NCBI GenBank assembly: GCA_017410425.1
Contig: JAFQQV010000042.1
Span: 1 to 38,089, forward strand
Length of the DNA: 38,089 bases
Reading direction: 5' to 3'
Source of the DNA: Oscillospiraceae bacterium
Lineage (GTDB): Bacteria; Bacillota; Clostridia; Oscillospirales; Oscillospiraceae
Part shown: positions 30,926-38,089 of the stretch, one piece after another
How positions within the stretch are numbered: position 1 is the first letter of the stretch
Layout of the letters: each line of letters starts with the position of its first letter
The notes under the pieces: generated by a model
What the model was told of the DNA's origin: nothing
What the model saw: the letters and a program-made list of their open reading frames with translations, nothing else
The model's database searches: none
Made by a program: the position numbers and the translations under genes

Positions 30926-30957
30926 AAAAATCCTCCCTCTGATGAGGGAGGATTTTT
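30926..30957 (+). terminator. Terminator of the yabP-divIC-S1 cluster
   Basis: A perfect 14-base stem (30926-30939 with 30944-30957) with a TGAT loop and A/T-rich base, 8 bases after the S1 stop codon. Its TCCCTCTGATGAGGGA core looks like family B repeat sequence, so the terminator may have arisen from such an element. Confidence 0.9.
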
Positions 30958-30961
30958 TTAT

Positions 30962-31360
30962 TTAATTGGCTCCCTCTGACGAGGGAGCTGTCAGCGCAGC
31001 TGACTGAGGGAGAGACTTTTTCACTGCCATATCTATATATTCGCAAACGCCGTTAAAATTCCGGTCAATATCCAGATTACACACTCGCAGCACCTTTAAG
31101 CTCATATTCTCAAGTTCTTTGGTACGCAGTGCGTCTTTTTCCGCTTGTTGCTCTGTGTAATGTCCACCGCCATCAAGTTCTATCACTAAGCGCGCCTTAG
31201 CGCAATAAAAATCCGCAATATAATTTCCGATGGCTTTCTGACGTTGAAAACGCAAAGGATAATTTTTCAAAAACTCATACCACAGTTTTCGTTCCCAAGG
31301 TGTCATATTTTTTCTCAGAGTTTTTGCAAGAGGGATATTCTCTTTATTATAGGCTTTCAT
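30962..31360 (-). CDS. DUF559 endonuclease-like protein with repeat-encoded C-terminus
   Basis: The 132-residue protein belongs to the DUF559 family (Vsr/restriction-endonuclease-like fold): M-T-P-W-E-R-K-L-W near 19-27, R-F-Q-R-Q-K-A-I-G-N-Y-I-A-D-F-Y-C near 37-53, then V-I-E-L-D-G-G-G-H with the presumed catalytic E and D. The last 18 residues (K-S-L-P-Q-S-A-A-L-T and on) are translated from the repeat element at 30968-31014, and the stop codon lies just beyond it. Its ribosome site, GGAGGGAG, lies in the repeat-like sequence at 31361-31376. No target sequence or methylase is nearby. Nuclease activity is inferred from the fold. Confidence 0.85.
   Translation of the reverse strand: MKAYNKENIPLAKTLRKNMTPWERKLWYEFLKNYPLRFQRQKAIGNYIADFYCAKARLVIELDGGGHYTEQQAEKDALRTKELENMSLKVLRVCNLDIDRNFNGVCEYIDMAVKKSLPQSAALTAPSSEGAN
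30968..31014. repeat. Palindromic repeat family B, copy 2
   Basis: A 47-base element with two nested hairpins (GCTCCCTC/GAGGGAGC and GTCAGC/GCTGAC) and the closing GAGGGAGAG. It lies at the 3' end of the DUF559 gene and supplies its last codons. Confidence 0.85.
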
Positions 31361-31505
31361 TTCTCTCCCTCCGTCTTTTTGCTTCGCAAAAATCCACCTC
31401 CCGCCTGTGCCCCAGAGGGTACGTCAGAGGGAGGCGTTATATTGTCTTTCATCTGCGTCCGCCTGTGCCCCAGAGGGTACGTCAGAGGGAGGCGTTATAT
31501 TGTCT
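31361..31505. repeat. Repeat-rich zone with two perfect 47-base direct repeats
   Basis: The 144-base gap between the DUF559 gene and the membrane/zinc-ribbon gene is made of repeats. A family B-type start, CTCTCCCTCCGTC, with a hairpin TTTTTGC-TTC-GCAAAAA comes first. Then two identical 47-base copies follow (31401-31447 and 31459-31505), starting CCGCCTGTGCCCCAGAGGG and ending TATTGTCT, joined by an 11-base linker (31448-31458). The second copy ends on the first base of the neighbour's stop codon. Confidence 0.9.
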
Positions 31506-31915
31506 CATGTTTTTCTGTACATGGTGTAGCCGCAGCGGCAGTTGATATGTATCTTGCCCTTGCCACGGGGTACGCGCAGATACTGGTTGCAGCCAGGACA
31601 CTTGAAGAACACAAAGTCCTTGCGCTGGCTGCGCCTGTCCTTGGCGGCGGCGCGCTCACGGCGCTTCTTGTCCAGATACTGGAGGTAGACGGCGTTCTCC
31701 ATCTCGCGCTGCTGCAGCTTTCTGGAAAAGGCGCGGGCAAAGGACAGTATGAGCATAAAGCTGCCCAGAAACATAAACAATGAGCTTAAAAAGCCCACAA
31801 AGGACGATACAAGACAGGACAGGGCGATATGTGCACAGCCTGCCCAGAACAGGAACTTGGAAAACTCATCCATGCCCTGGCGGCCTATAAATAAATTGTT
31901 GAATTTCTCTCTCAT
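31505..31915 (-). CDS. Two-helix membrane protein with C-terminal zinc ribbon
   Basis: The 136-residue protein has two hydrophobic segments at about 20-60 (one may be a hairpin), a basic charged linker and a zinc-ribbon-like end with C106-x2-C109 and C126-x-C128. I do not recognise a named family. The start has GGAGAAAGACC before ATG and a good promoter. Its stop codon overlaps the end of a 47-base repeat. It may sense or bind something at the cytosolic membrane face through the ribbon; this is a guess. Confidence 0.8.
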   Translation of the reverse strand: MREKFNNLFIGRQGMDEFSKFLFWAGCAHIALSCLVSSFVGFLSSLFMFLGSFMLILSFARAFSRKLQQREMENAVYLQYLDKKRRERAAAKDRRSQRKDFVFFKCPGCNQYLRVPRGKGKIHINCRCGYTMYRKT

Positions 31916-31954
31916 GGTCTTTCTCCGATAGCGCTGGGATTTTATCTTAAGGAT

Positions 31955-31983
31955 ATTTTAAGAACTTTGTCTGAAAATGTCAA
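31955..31983 (-). promoter_or_regulatory. Sigma-A promoter of the membrane/zinc-ribbon gene
   Basis: Minus strand: perfect TTGACA (31983-31978), 17-base spacer, TAAAAT (31960-31955), about 40 bases before the ATG. It could also drive the DUF559 gene further downstream. Confidence 0.75.
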
Positions 31984-32028
31984 GTTTTCGAAACAAGTAT
32001 TTACAATTTAGTAACAGCAATTTGGAAT

Positions 32029-32063
32029 TAAAAATGCCAGCCCTCCGAAGGTGGAAGGCTGGC
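32029..32063 (-). terminator. Terminator of the tex-GT-C operon
   Basis: A stem of GCCAGCC/GGCTGGC (32036-32042 with 32057-32063) with a partly paired inner loop. On the minus strand it is followed by ATTTTT. It lies about 10 bases after the last stop codon. Confidence 0.85.
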
Positions 32064-32072
32064 TTCTTTATA

Positions 32073-33785
32073 TCAGCCGGTGATTCTGTAAATCTTCAGC
32101 TCTGTCTCGCTGCTGAGAGGCTCAATGAGTTCGGCCTGGGCATCGGGATAATAGTAGCGGGAAATGTAGGCAATGGTGCGCTCAATATCATTGTCGATAA
32201 TATAGCACTCGGGGTGATTCACAATATCCCGGTAGGGGTTTTCTATATCGTAGGAGGCCAGAATATCCTCAATCACCGGATGGTGCATGCTCCAGCCGCC
32301 GATATGCACCAGCTTGTCGGCATAGCCGGCGGGGGCACACTCAAGGGGTGAATACATCTCATGGTCAATGGACCAGACCTTGACGAAGAAGAGCTTATCA
32401 TCCTCCTCCAGCACCCGCTCGATTGCGGCCTTGGCGGCAGTTTTATCCTCAAGGGTGTTGTGCTCGTCAAGGATCATGGTGCTGCGGGAAGAGCGATAGC
32501 TTATAAAGAGGCTCATGCCCAACACGGCGCAGAGCAGCAGCTTTTCATCATTAAGCTTCTCCGGCTCCATAAGAAAGCTGAGAGCCACGGCAAGGGCAAG
32601 GAACATACCGATATCGATACGGTTTGCAAGGTAGCGCTCAGACCAGATAAGCACCATGTAGATCACAAAGAACATGCCACCCATGTAGATAAGGCTGAGC
32701 CATTCCTTGATGCCCCGGCGTCCTGCAGCAAGCCAGAGCAGCAACATGAACACGAAGGCACCGATAGGCCGCTCAATAAGAAAGCCGGCAAGACACTTAT
32801 TCAGGAAGGTACCCAGGCACTCGCCGGGAGTCTTGCGGGGCACGAACTCATCACGCACGGCAATAAGCTTGTCCATGTTCTCCTTGGTGAACTTTTCAGT
32901 GTCGTAGAAGCTCCACTTCTTCATCATGTAGACGAAGTTTTCATCCATCTCCAGTTCGTCATAGACCTCCGGCATCTGATTATAGTCGGGGATCTGGAAG
33001 TCTATGAGAATACTGCGGGTCACATTAAAGTCGTAGTAGTCGGCAATCTCGTCCCGGTTCCATGCCCAGGTATTGATTGCCAACAGGCCTACTGCGATGG
33101 CGGCAAGGCTGACATAAGGCACAAGATAGCGGACGCATGATCCGATACGCGCACCAAGCTTCAGCTCCCGATTTTCAAAGAGCCTTTCATACAGCGGCAC
33201 TATGCACAGCCCCGCCATCAGAAGGGCGCAGACGCCGAATTCCTCATAACGCCACATATAGCCCAGCGCGCCCAGGAGAATACCAAGGAGCACCGGAAGC
33301 TTATTCACCCGGCCGGACTCCTTGCTCATGCCGTAGGCAATAAGGCTCATGGCGCCCACGGTAGCAATGCCGGCGGGCTTTGAAAAGTTCATGCTGAGAT
33401 AGGCATCAGTGCCCACGGCGCCGAGGATAATAGCCGTCATCACAAGGGCGGGGAAAAGCCTGAAGCGCCTTAAAAGCACCCAGGTGATGGCAGTAAAGCC
33501 CAGAAACAGCACCGCATACTGGGTGAAGGAATACCAGTTGAAGCCGTCGCCGCCGATGGTGTAGAGCATCTTAAGGGCCCAGCCAAGGCAGATATTGATA
33601 AAGGGCACATAGGCGGTCTTGACGGAGAACTGCCCGTCCACAAATTTGGACATAAGCACATCGTCATTGGTCTCAAAGCGGGGGGCAAAGAGAGTGAGCA
33701 TTATGGCAAGAAAAGCCGCATTTATCAGAAAGGCCGCAAGAATTTTGGGCCACTGGCGCTGCTGCCATGTTTGTTTAAGGCTCAT
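32073..33785 (-). CDS. Large GT-C-like membrane protein, paralogue 1
   Basis: The 570-residue protein has about ten membrane helices, a loop with E-T-N-D-D-V-L near 37-43 after the first helix, and a soluble C-terminal domain from about 440 on. The acidic pair in the first outer loop is the layout of GT-C glycosyltransferases that use polyprenyl-phosphate sugars, as is the long helical body. No named family was recognised. It is paralogous to the next gene upstream: both share S/T-N-D-D, F-V-D-G-Q, A-V-R-D-E-x-x-P, G-E-C-L-G and the C-terminal P-Y-R-D-I-V-N. AAAGGAGG precedes the ATG. It is third in the tex operon. Confidence 0.8.
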   Translation of the reverse strand: MSLKQTWQQRQWPKILAAFLINAAFLAIMLTLFAPRFETNDDVLMSKFVDGQFSVKTAYVPFINICLGWALKMLYTIGGDGFNWYSFTQYAVLFLGFTAITWVLLRRFRLFPALVMTAIILGAVGTDAYLSMNFSKPAGIATVGAMSLIAYGMSKESGRVNKLPVLLGILLGALGYMWRYEEFGVCALLMAGLCIVPLYERLFENRELKLGARIGSCVRYLVPYVSLAAIAVGLLAINTWAWNRDEIADYYDFNVTRSILIDFQIPDYNQMPEVYDELEMDENFVYMMKKWSFYDTEKFTKENMDKLIAVRDEFVPRKTPGECLGTFLNKCLAGFLIERPIGAFVFMLLLWLAAGRRGIKEWLSLIYMGGMFFVIYMVLIWSERYLANRIDIGMFLALAVALSFLMEPEKLNDEKLLLCAVLGMSLFISYRSSRSTMILDEHNTLEDKTAAKAAIERVLEEDDKLFFVKVWSIDHEMYSPLECAPAGYADKLVHIGGWSMHHPVIEDILASYDIENPYRDIVNHPECYIIDNDIERTIAYISRYYYPDAQAELIEPLSSETELKIYRITG

Positions 33786-33798
33786 TGTGGCCCTCCTT

Positions 33799-35508
33799 TC
33801 ATGAAAGTATGCGATAGATCATAAGCCCCGTGTCAGAGCTCATGGGTTCCACCAGCTGGGCATAGGCATCAGCATCGTAAAACTCATGGATATGGCTGAG
33901 GGTAAGATCTATATCATCCTCAATTATGTAAACTTTATTATTGTTAACTATATCTCTGTAGGGGTTTTCCACACCGTAGTTTTTCAGATTTTCCATAATG
34001 GCGGGGTGATTGGGGTCAAAGCCACCCAGCAGCACTATCTTATCCCAGTAGCCGGGCAAAGGAGTCTCAAAGGGAGAGGAATAGATACGGTCACTGACGG
34101 TGTCCAGCTTTGCAAGGTAGACATGCTCCTCATCATCAAGCAATGTCTCCACCACGCTGCGGGTCTCCCGGTCGATATACTCACCCTGGCTGCGGTATGC
34201 GCCCCGGTTGAGATAGTAGCTTGCGCCGATGGCAAAGAGCAGCAGGAAGGCGGCAAGGGTCTTCTCACGCTGGAGCTTATCCGGATTCAGCATATAAATC
34301 ATACAGGCCGCAAGAGCCATGAACAGCGCCACATCCACACGGTCGATAAGATAGCGGCCGCGATAGATAAGGTAGAAGTACATCAGGGCAAAAAGGCCGA
34401 AAGTACCGGCCACGGTCAGCCAGTCGCGGAGCTTATGCTCACCGGCGGCAAGCCAGAAGGCCAGAACGATGAGGAAGCCATAGACATGGAGATTGCGGAA
34501 AAAGCCCATGAGGCACTGGTCAAGGAAAATACCCAGACATTCGCCAAGGCCAGGAGGCGGGAAGACCTCGTCCCGGACGGCGCTGATGGAATCCATCAGA
34601 TCGCCGGTGAAGACCTCGGTGTCAAAATAGTTGCCCCCAAAAAGCAGGCGGACAGAAGTCTCGGAAAGGCCCAGAGCCTCATAGGCCTCGGGCATTTCAT
34701 GATACTGGGGTCTGCCGTAGTCAGAGTAGGCCACGCGCTGGGCGTCATAGTCATGGTAGACGCTCCAGGGCTCCTTGCTCCAGGCAGCCTCGTCAAAGGC
34801 ATAGAGCCCGGCGCAGAGCACCAGCACCAGCACAAAGGGCAGGGCATAGTGCAAAAATCTGCGGATTTTCAGCTTTACAGCGGCCTTTTCAATAAAGATA
34901 AGACCGTAGAACCATCTGAGGCTCAGCACCGCCATGATGCCGAAGCAGGGCAGAAACTCGAGCGGTCTGAGCATGAAGCCCACAAGGCAGAGGATGATGC
35001 CCGCCACACAAAGGCCGATGCGCCAGCCCCGCTCCTTTACATCGCCCATGGCATGGGTCAGCAGCAGCATACCGCCCACAGCGCAGAGGCCGGCGGTCTT
35101 GGTATAGCTGATAATGGTATAGACATCCACGCCGAAAAAGAGCAGCAAAATCACACTCAGCACAGCACCCTGCCAGAAGCGCAGCCGCTCAAAAAGCACG
35201 AAGCTGACGGCAGTAAAGCTCAGCAGGATGAACTTGTACTGGGCGATGGTATACCAGGGCATGCCCCGGCCGAAGACATCATAGATAAACTTCAGCACAA
35301 GGCCGTAGAGATAGTTTATGTAGGGTATATGGGCATCAGGCTTTGACATCTGCCCGTCCACAAAGGCGGCGAGGGTCAGATCGTCATTGCTCTCAAAGCC
35401 CACGTTCACAATAAGCACGATGAAGCCCAGCACAATGGCGTTGAGCAAAAGTGCTGCAAGGAGCCTGAAAAGCCGGCTTTCATTCCACTTAGAGTTAAGT
35501 TTCTGCAT
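33799..35508 (-). CDS. Large GT-C-like membrane protein, paralogue 2
   Basis: The 569-residue polytopic protein is a diverged tandem duplicate of the gene downstream. It has E-S-N-D-D-L-T-L-A-A-F-V-D-G-Q near 39-53, P-Y-I-N-Y-L-Y-G, then A-V-R-D-E-V-F-P-P-P-G-L-G-E-C-L-G, and the C-terminal N-P-Y-R-D-I-V-N-N-N. It has the same helix-rich plan and soluble tail. A membrane glycosyltransferase or related surface-polymer enzyme is the best guess. Its ATG lies 4 bases after tex, with AAAGGAAT inside the tex end, so it is translated from the tex transcript. Confidence 0.8.
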   Translation of the reverse strand: MQKLNSKWNESRLFRLLAALLLNAIVLGFIVLIVNVGFESNDDLTLAAFVDGQMSKPDAHIPYINYLYGLVLKFIYDVFGRGMPWYTIAQYKFILLSFTAVSFVLFERLRFWQGAVLSVILLLFFGVDVYTIISYTKTAGLCAVGGMLLLTHAMGDVKERGWRIGLCVAGIILCLVGFMLRPLEFLPCFGIMAVLSLRWFYGLIFIEKAAVKLKIRRFLHYALPFVLVLVLCAGLYAFDEAAWSKEPWSVYHDYDAQRVAYSDYGRPQYHEMPEAYEALGLSETSVRLLFGGNYFDTEVFTGDLMDSISAVRDEVFPPPGLGECLGIFLDQCLMGFFRNLHVYGFLIVLAFWLAAGEHKLRDWLTVAGTFGLFALMYFYLIYRGRYLIDRVDVALFMALAACMIYMLNPDKLQREKTLAAFLLLFAIGASYYLNRGAYRSQGEYIDRETRSVVETLLDDEEHVYLAKLDTVSDRIYSSPFETPLPGYWDKIVLLGGFDPNHPAIMENLKNYGVENPYRDIVNNNKVYIIEDDIDLTLSHIHEFYDADAYAQLVEPMSSDTGLMIYRILS

Positions 35509-35512
35509 CGTT

Positions 35513-37672
35513 TTATTCCTTTACCTGTTTGATGGAGAGGGAGATGCGATGTTTCTTCTCATCCACATCCAGCACCATAACCTTGACGATGTCGCCAACT
35601 GAGAGGACCTCGCTGGGGTGGCGGATGAACTTGTTGGAAATCTGGGAGATGTGGACAAGTCCGTCCTGATGTACGCCGATATCCACAAATACGCCAAAGT
35701 CAATAACATTGCGGACAGTGCCGGTAAGTATCATGCCGTTTTTAAGGTCCTTGATCTCAAGCACGTCCTTGCGAAGCAGCACGGGAGGCAGCTCCTCGCG
35801 GGGGTCGCGGCCGGGCTTGAGAAGCTCGGCTACGATGTCATTGAGGGTGGGCACACCCACGCCGCACTCTGCAGCGGCTTTCTCGGCGCCGTAGGCCTTG
35901 AGGCGCTGGGGCAGCTCCCTGATGTCGCCGTTTTTCACATCCTCAAGGCTGTAGGAGCAGAGCTTCAGCAGGGCCTCAGCGGCGGCATAGCTTTCAGGAT
36001 GGACGGCAGTATTATCCAGCACCTGCTTGCTCTCGGGCACGCGCAGAAAGCCCGCGCACTGCTGGAAGGCCTTGGGGCCAAGCTTAGGCACCTTGTTGAT
36101 CATCTTGCGGTTTTCAAAGATGCCGTTTTCCTCGCGGTAGATAACAATGTTCCTGGCAGTGGTCTTGGTAAGGCCGGCAACCCGCTGCAGGAGAGAGGGG
36201 GAGGCGGTGTTGATATCCACGCCCACAGCGTTGACGCAGTCTTCCACCACGCCGTTGAGGGTTTCCTCAAGGCGGGCCTGGGGCATGTCATGCTGGTACT
36301 GGCCCACGCCGATAGCCATGGGGTCAATTTTAACCAGCTCTGCCAGAGGATCCTGCAGACGTCTTGCAATGGAGACAGCAGAGCGGAGGTTAACGTCAAA
36401 ATCAGGGAACTCCTCAGCCGCCAGCTTGGAGGCGGAGTAGACAGAGGCGCCGGCCTCGTTGACCATGGCATAGCTGAGGCGGCCGTTATTGATTTTGGCG
36501 ATCATTTCAACTGCCATCTGCTCAGTCTCGCGGGAGGCGGTGCCGTTGCCGATGGCAAGATGCTCAACACCGTACTTGCGCACCAGAGTGGAGAGCTTGG
36601 TGATTGCCTCCTGCTTTTTATTCTCTGAGAAGGTGGGGTAGACAACAGTGGTGTCCAGCACCTTGCCGGTACCGTCCACAACTGCAACCTTGCAGCCGTT
36701 GCGGTAGCCGGGGTCCAGGCCCATGGTGACCTTGCCCTTTACAGGGGGCTGCATCAGCAAGGGCTTGAGGTTCAGGCCGAACATCTTGATTGCGCCTTCG
36801 CAGGCGGCATCGGTGAGCATGCTGCGGGTTTCCCGCTCCATGCTGGGCCAGATAAGACGTTCATAAGCGTCATCGGCGGCGGCGCGGACAAAGGCCATGG
36901 CGGGGCTGCCGGGGCGGATGACAGCGCGGCGCACACGCTGCAGCGCAAGCTCAGTATCAAGCTGCAGGTCAACCTTCAGCTTTTCCTCCTTCTCGCCGCG
37001 ATTGATGGCGAGAATCTGGTGGCCCTGCAGCTTATTGACAGGCTGCCTGAAGTCATAGTAAAGGCGGTAGACAGTGTCCTCCTCGGTGGCAGCGACGGAG
37101 ACAAGCTCTGCACTGCGCTGGATAAGGTCACGGAGGATCTGGCGGATAGAGGCATCGTCGGAGATCATCTCGGCAATGATGTCGGAAGCACCGGCGAGGG
37201 CGGCCTCAACAGAGTCCACGCCCTTTTCCTCGTTTATATACTCAGCTGCAGCCAGTTCCGGTGCAGGGCAATCCATGGCCTGATTGAAGAGAAGCTGGGC
37301 CAGAGGCTCCAGACCCTTTTCCTTGGCGATGGTGGCTCTGGTGCGGCGCTTGGGCTTATAGGGGCGGTAAAGGTCCTCAAGGGCGGCGAGAGTCTCCGCC
37401 TCGTCGATGGCAAGGCTGAGCTCATCGGTCATCTTGCCCTGCTCCTCTATAGACTTTTTAACCGTGTCGCGGCGCTCCTGCAGATTACGCAGATACTCAA
37501 GGCGGTCAGCCAGAGTGCGCAGGGCGGTATCGTCCATGGCGCCGTGCAGCTCCTTACGGTAGCGGGCGATGAAGGGGATGGTGTTGCCCTCATCCAGAAG
37601 GCTTATGACGTTATCAATATGGCTCTGGGGGCGATCAAGCTCCCGGGCCAGAATCTGAGAAATAGTTTCCAA
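35513..37672 (-). CDS. tex: Tex-like RNA-binding transcription factor
   Basis: The 719-residue protein has the full Tex layout. A helical N-terminal domain carries I-P-F-I-A-R-Y-R-K-E near 33-42, and L-E-D-L-Y-R-P-Y-K-P-K-R-R-T-R-A-T-I-A follows near 98-116. A YqgF/RNase H-like domain opens with G-L-D-P-G-Y-R-N-G, helix-hairpin-helix motifs follow, and a C-terminal S1 domain (about 645-715) has F-G-V-F-V-D-I-G and H-I-S-Q-I-S. Tex binds nucleic acids and affects transcription and gene expression in several bacteria. The start is TTG, with AAAGGAG 7 bases before it and no better ATG. It leads an operon with two GT-C-like genes. Confidence 0.96.
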   Translation of the reverse strand: METISQILARELDRPQSHIDNVISLLDEGNTIPFIARYRKELHGAMDDTALRTLADRLEYLRNLQERRDTVKKSIEEQGKMTDELSLAIDEAETLAALEDLYRPYKPKRRTRATIAKEKGLEPLAQLLFNQAMDCPAPELAAAEYINEEKGVDSVEAALAGASDIIAEMISDDASIRQILRDLIQRSAELVSVAATEEDTVYRLYYDFRQPVNKLQGHQILAINRGEKEEKLKVDLQLDTELALQRVRRAVIRPGSPAMAFVRAAADDAYERLIWPSMERETRSMLTDAACEGAIKMFGLNLKPLLMQPPVKGKVTMGLDPGYRNGCKVAVVDGTGKVLDTTVVYPTFSENKKQEAITKLSTLVRKYGVEHLAIGNGTASRETEQMAVEMIAKINNGRLSYAMVNEAGASVYSASKLAAEEFPDFDVNLRSAVSIARRLQDPLAELVKIDPMAIGVGQYQHDMPQARLEETLNGVVEDCVNAVGVDINTASPSLLQRVAGLTKTTARNIVIYREENGIFENRKMINKVPKLGPKAFQQCAGFLRVPESKQVLDNTAVHPESYAAAEALLKLCSYSLEDVKNGDIRELPQRLKAYGAEKAAAECGVGVPTLNDIVAELLKPGRDPREELPPVLLRKDVLEIKDLKNGMILTGTVRNVIDFGVFVDIGVHQDGLVHISQISNKFIRHPSEVLSVGDIVKVMVLDVDEKKHRISLSIKQVKE

Positions 37673-37706
37673 AGTTTTGCTCCTTTTTCGCGGAATTTAA
37701 CATCTT

Positions 37707-37735
37707 ATTATAGCACAGATACACTCCCCTTCCAA
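37707..37735 (-). promoter_or_regulatory. Sigma-A promoter of tex
   Basis: Minus strand: TTGGAA (37735-37730), 17-base spacer, TATAAT (37712-37707), 35 bases before the TTG start. Confidence 0.75.
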
Positions 37736-37770
37736 GCCGGGATTTTTAATTATTTTTTTGATGAAATCCC

Positions 37771-37799
37771 TTGCAATATGATTTTCTGTGTGGTACAAT
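37771..37799 (+). promoter_or_regulatory. Sigma-A promoter of rpmE
   Basis: TTGCAA (37771-37776), 17-base spacer, TACAAT (37794-37799), about 75 bases before rpmE. The leader holds a weak hairpin (TGCCC/GGGCA, 37821-37837) and no recognised control element. Confidence 0.75.
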
Positions 37800-37873
37800 T
37801 CGTTTTGCGTCTTGTAACTATGCCCTTATTGTGGGCACAATCATGACAGCATTTGAATTAGGAGATATTAATA

Positions 37874-38074
37874 ATGAAGGCAGGAATCCATCCCAATTAC
37901 CAGCAGACCACCATCCGCTGCGCCTGCGGCGAGATCATCGAGACCGGTTCCACCAAGAAGGACATCGTTGTTGAAATCTGCTCCAAGTGCCACCCCTTCT
38001 ACACCGGCAAGCAGAAGCTGATCGACACCAGCGGCCGCGTTGACAAGTTCAACAAGAAGTACGGCATCAAGTAA
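37874..38074 (+). CDS. rpmE: Ribosomal protein L31, zinc-binding type
   Basis: The 66-residue protein is complete: [10 protein letters not shown]16-x-C18-G, then C37-x2-C40 in [13 protein letters not shown] and the end [10 protein letters not shown]. The four cysteines mark the zinc-bound (C+) form, which is usually replaced by a zinc-free paralogue when zinc is scarce. AGGAGAT lies 8 bases before the ATG. It is divergent from tex. The window ends 15 bases after its stop. Confidence 0.97.
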   Translation: MKAGIHPNYQQTTIRCACGEIIETGSTKKDIVVEICSKCHPFYTGKQKLIDTSGRVDKFNKKYGIK

Positions 38075-38089
38075 TTGGACTTATTATAA

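Noticed and set aside
31361-31505. Possible CRISPR array, because of direct repeats with spacer-like sequence
   Set aside because: Only two 47-base copies with an 11-base linker, no third repeat, no cas genes, and the unit has the make-up of family B dispersed repeats.
31244-31783. A 179-codon plus-strand open frame through the repeat zone
   Set aside because: It reads through both 47-base repeats and the antisense of two genes; the translation repeats the same peptide twice and has no start signal.
33886-35346. A 486-codon plus-strand open frame opposite the GT-C-like paralogue
   Set aside because: No ribosome site, His/Gln/Ala-rich translation without hydrophobic order, and fully covered by a gene with membrane helices and a paralogue.

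Overview
The window looks like chromosomal DNA from a low-G+C-lineage Gram-positive bacterium with a fairly high G+C content, most likely a gut-type Clostridia of the Oscillospirales/Ruminococcaceae kind. This is an inference. It rests on a sporulation pair (YabP/YabQ) next to DivIC and an S1 protein, strong AGGAGG-type ribosome sites, sigma-A promoters with 17-base spacers, a TTG start, and CTCCCTC-type palindromic repeats like those scattered through such genomes. No rRNA, tRNA, CRISPR array, phage or transposase gene was seen.

Left part (1-7 kb): the 3' end of a glutamate synthase small subunit gene; an Old Yellow Enzyme-type flavin oxidoreductase (minus) that shares an overlapping divergent promoter region with a three-gene plus-strand operon (split UxaA/SuyAB-type dehydratase plus a DUF362 ferredoxin-like protein); then a minus-strand group of murC, a DUF805/zinc-ribbon membrane protein and a leucine-rich-repeat protein.

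Middle (7-19.7 kb): a plus-strand run of housekeeping and accessory enzymes. It holds a CCA-adding enzyme relative whose DxD metal motif reads N-W-E, a family 4 uracil-DNA glycosylase, a DUF2156 aminoacyl/acyltransferase-like protein and a GNAT. An isolated minus-strand PurN-like protein that has lost its catalytic triad comes next. It is followed by a histidine phosphatase-GNAT fusion, a metallophosphatase with a C-terminal SH3-like region, a YgiQ radical SAM protein, a small DUF378 membrane protein (minus), a double flavodoxin-like protein, a TraX-like membrane protein and a GntR/FCD regulator.

Surface-glycan operon (19.8-28.8 kb): one promoter, nine tightly packed genes and one terminator. 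The genes are a nucleoside-sugar-type SDR, three GT4 and one GT2 glycosyltransferases, two hexapeptide acetyltransferases, and an SGNH-like plus MBOAT pair that probably O-acetylates the product. No flippase, polymerase or priming transferase lies in the window.

Right part (28.9-38 kb): TspO/MBR, then yabP-yabQ-divIC-S1; a repeat-rich zone with a DUF559 nuclease-like gene whose ribosome site and C-terminus both come from repeat elements; a membrane/zinc-ribbon protein; a minus-strand operon of tex followed by two large paralogous GT-C-like membrane proteins; and, divergent from tex, rpmE (zinc-type L31).

The most interesting points are the two enzymes with altered catalytic residues, two short palindromic repeat families (one bracketing the DUF559 gene), the paralogous GT-C-like pair behind tex, and a possible small RNA upstream of the double flavodoxin gene. 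All functional statements come from reading the translations; no database search was possible.
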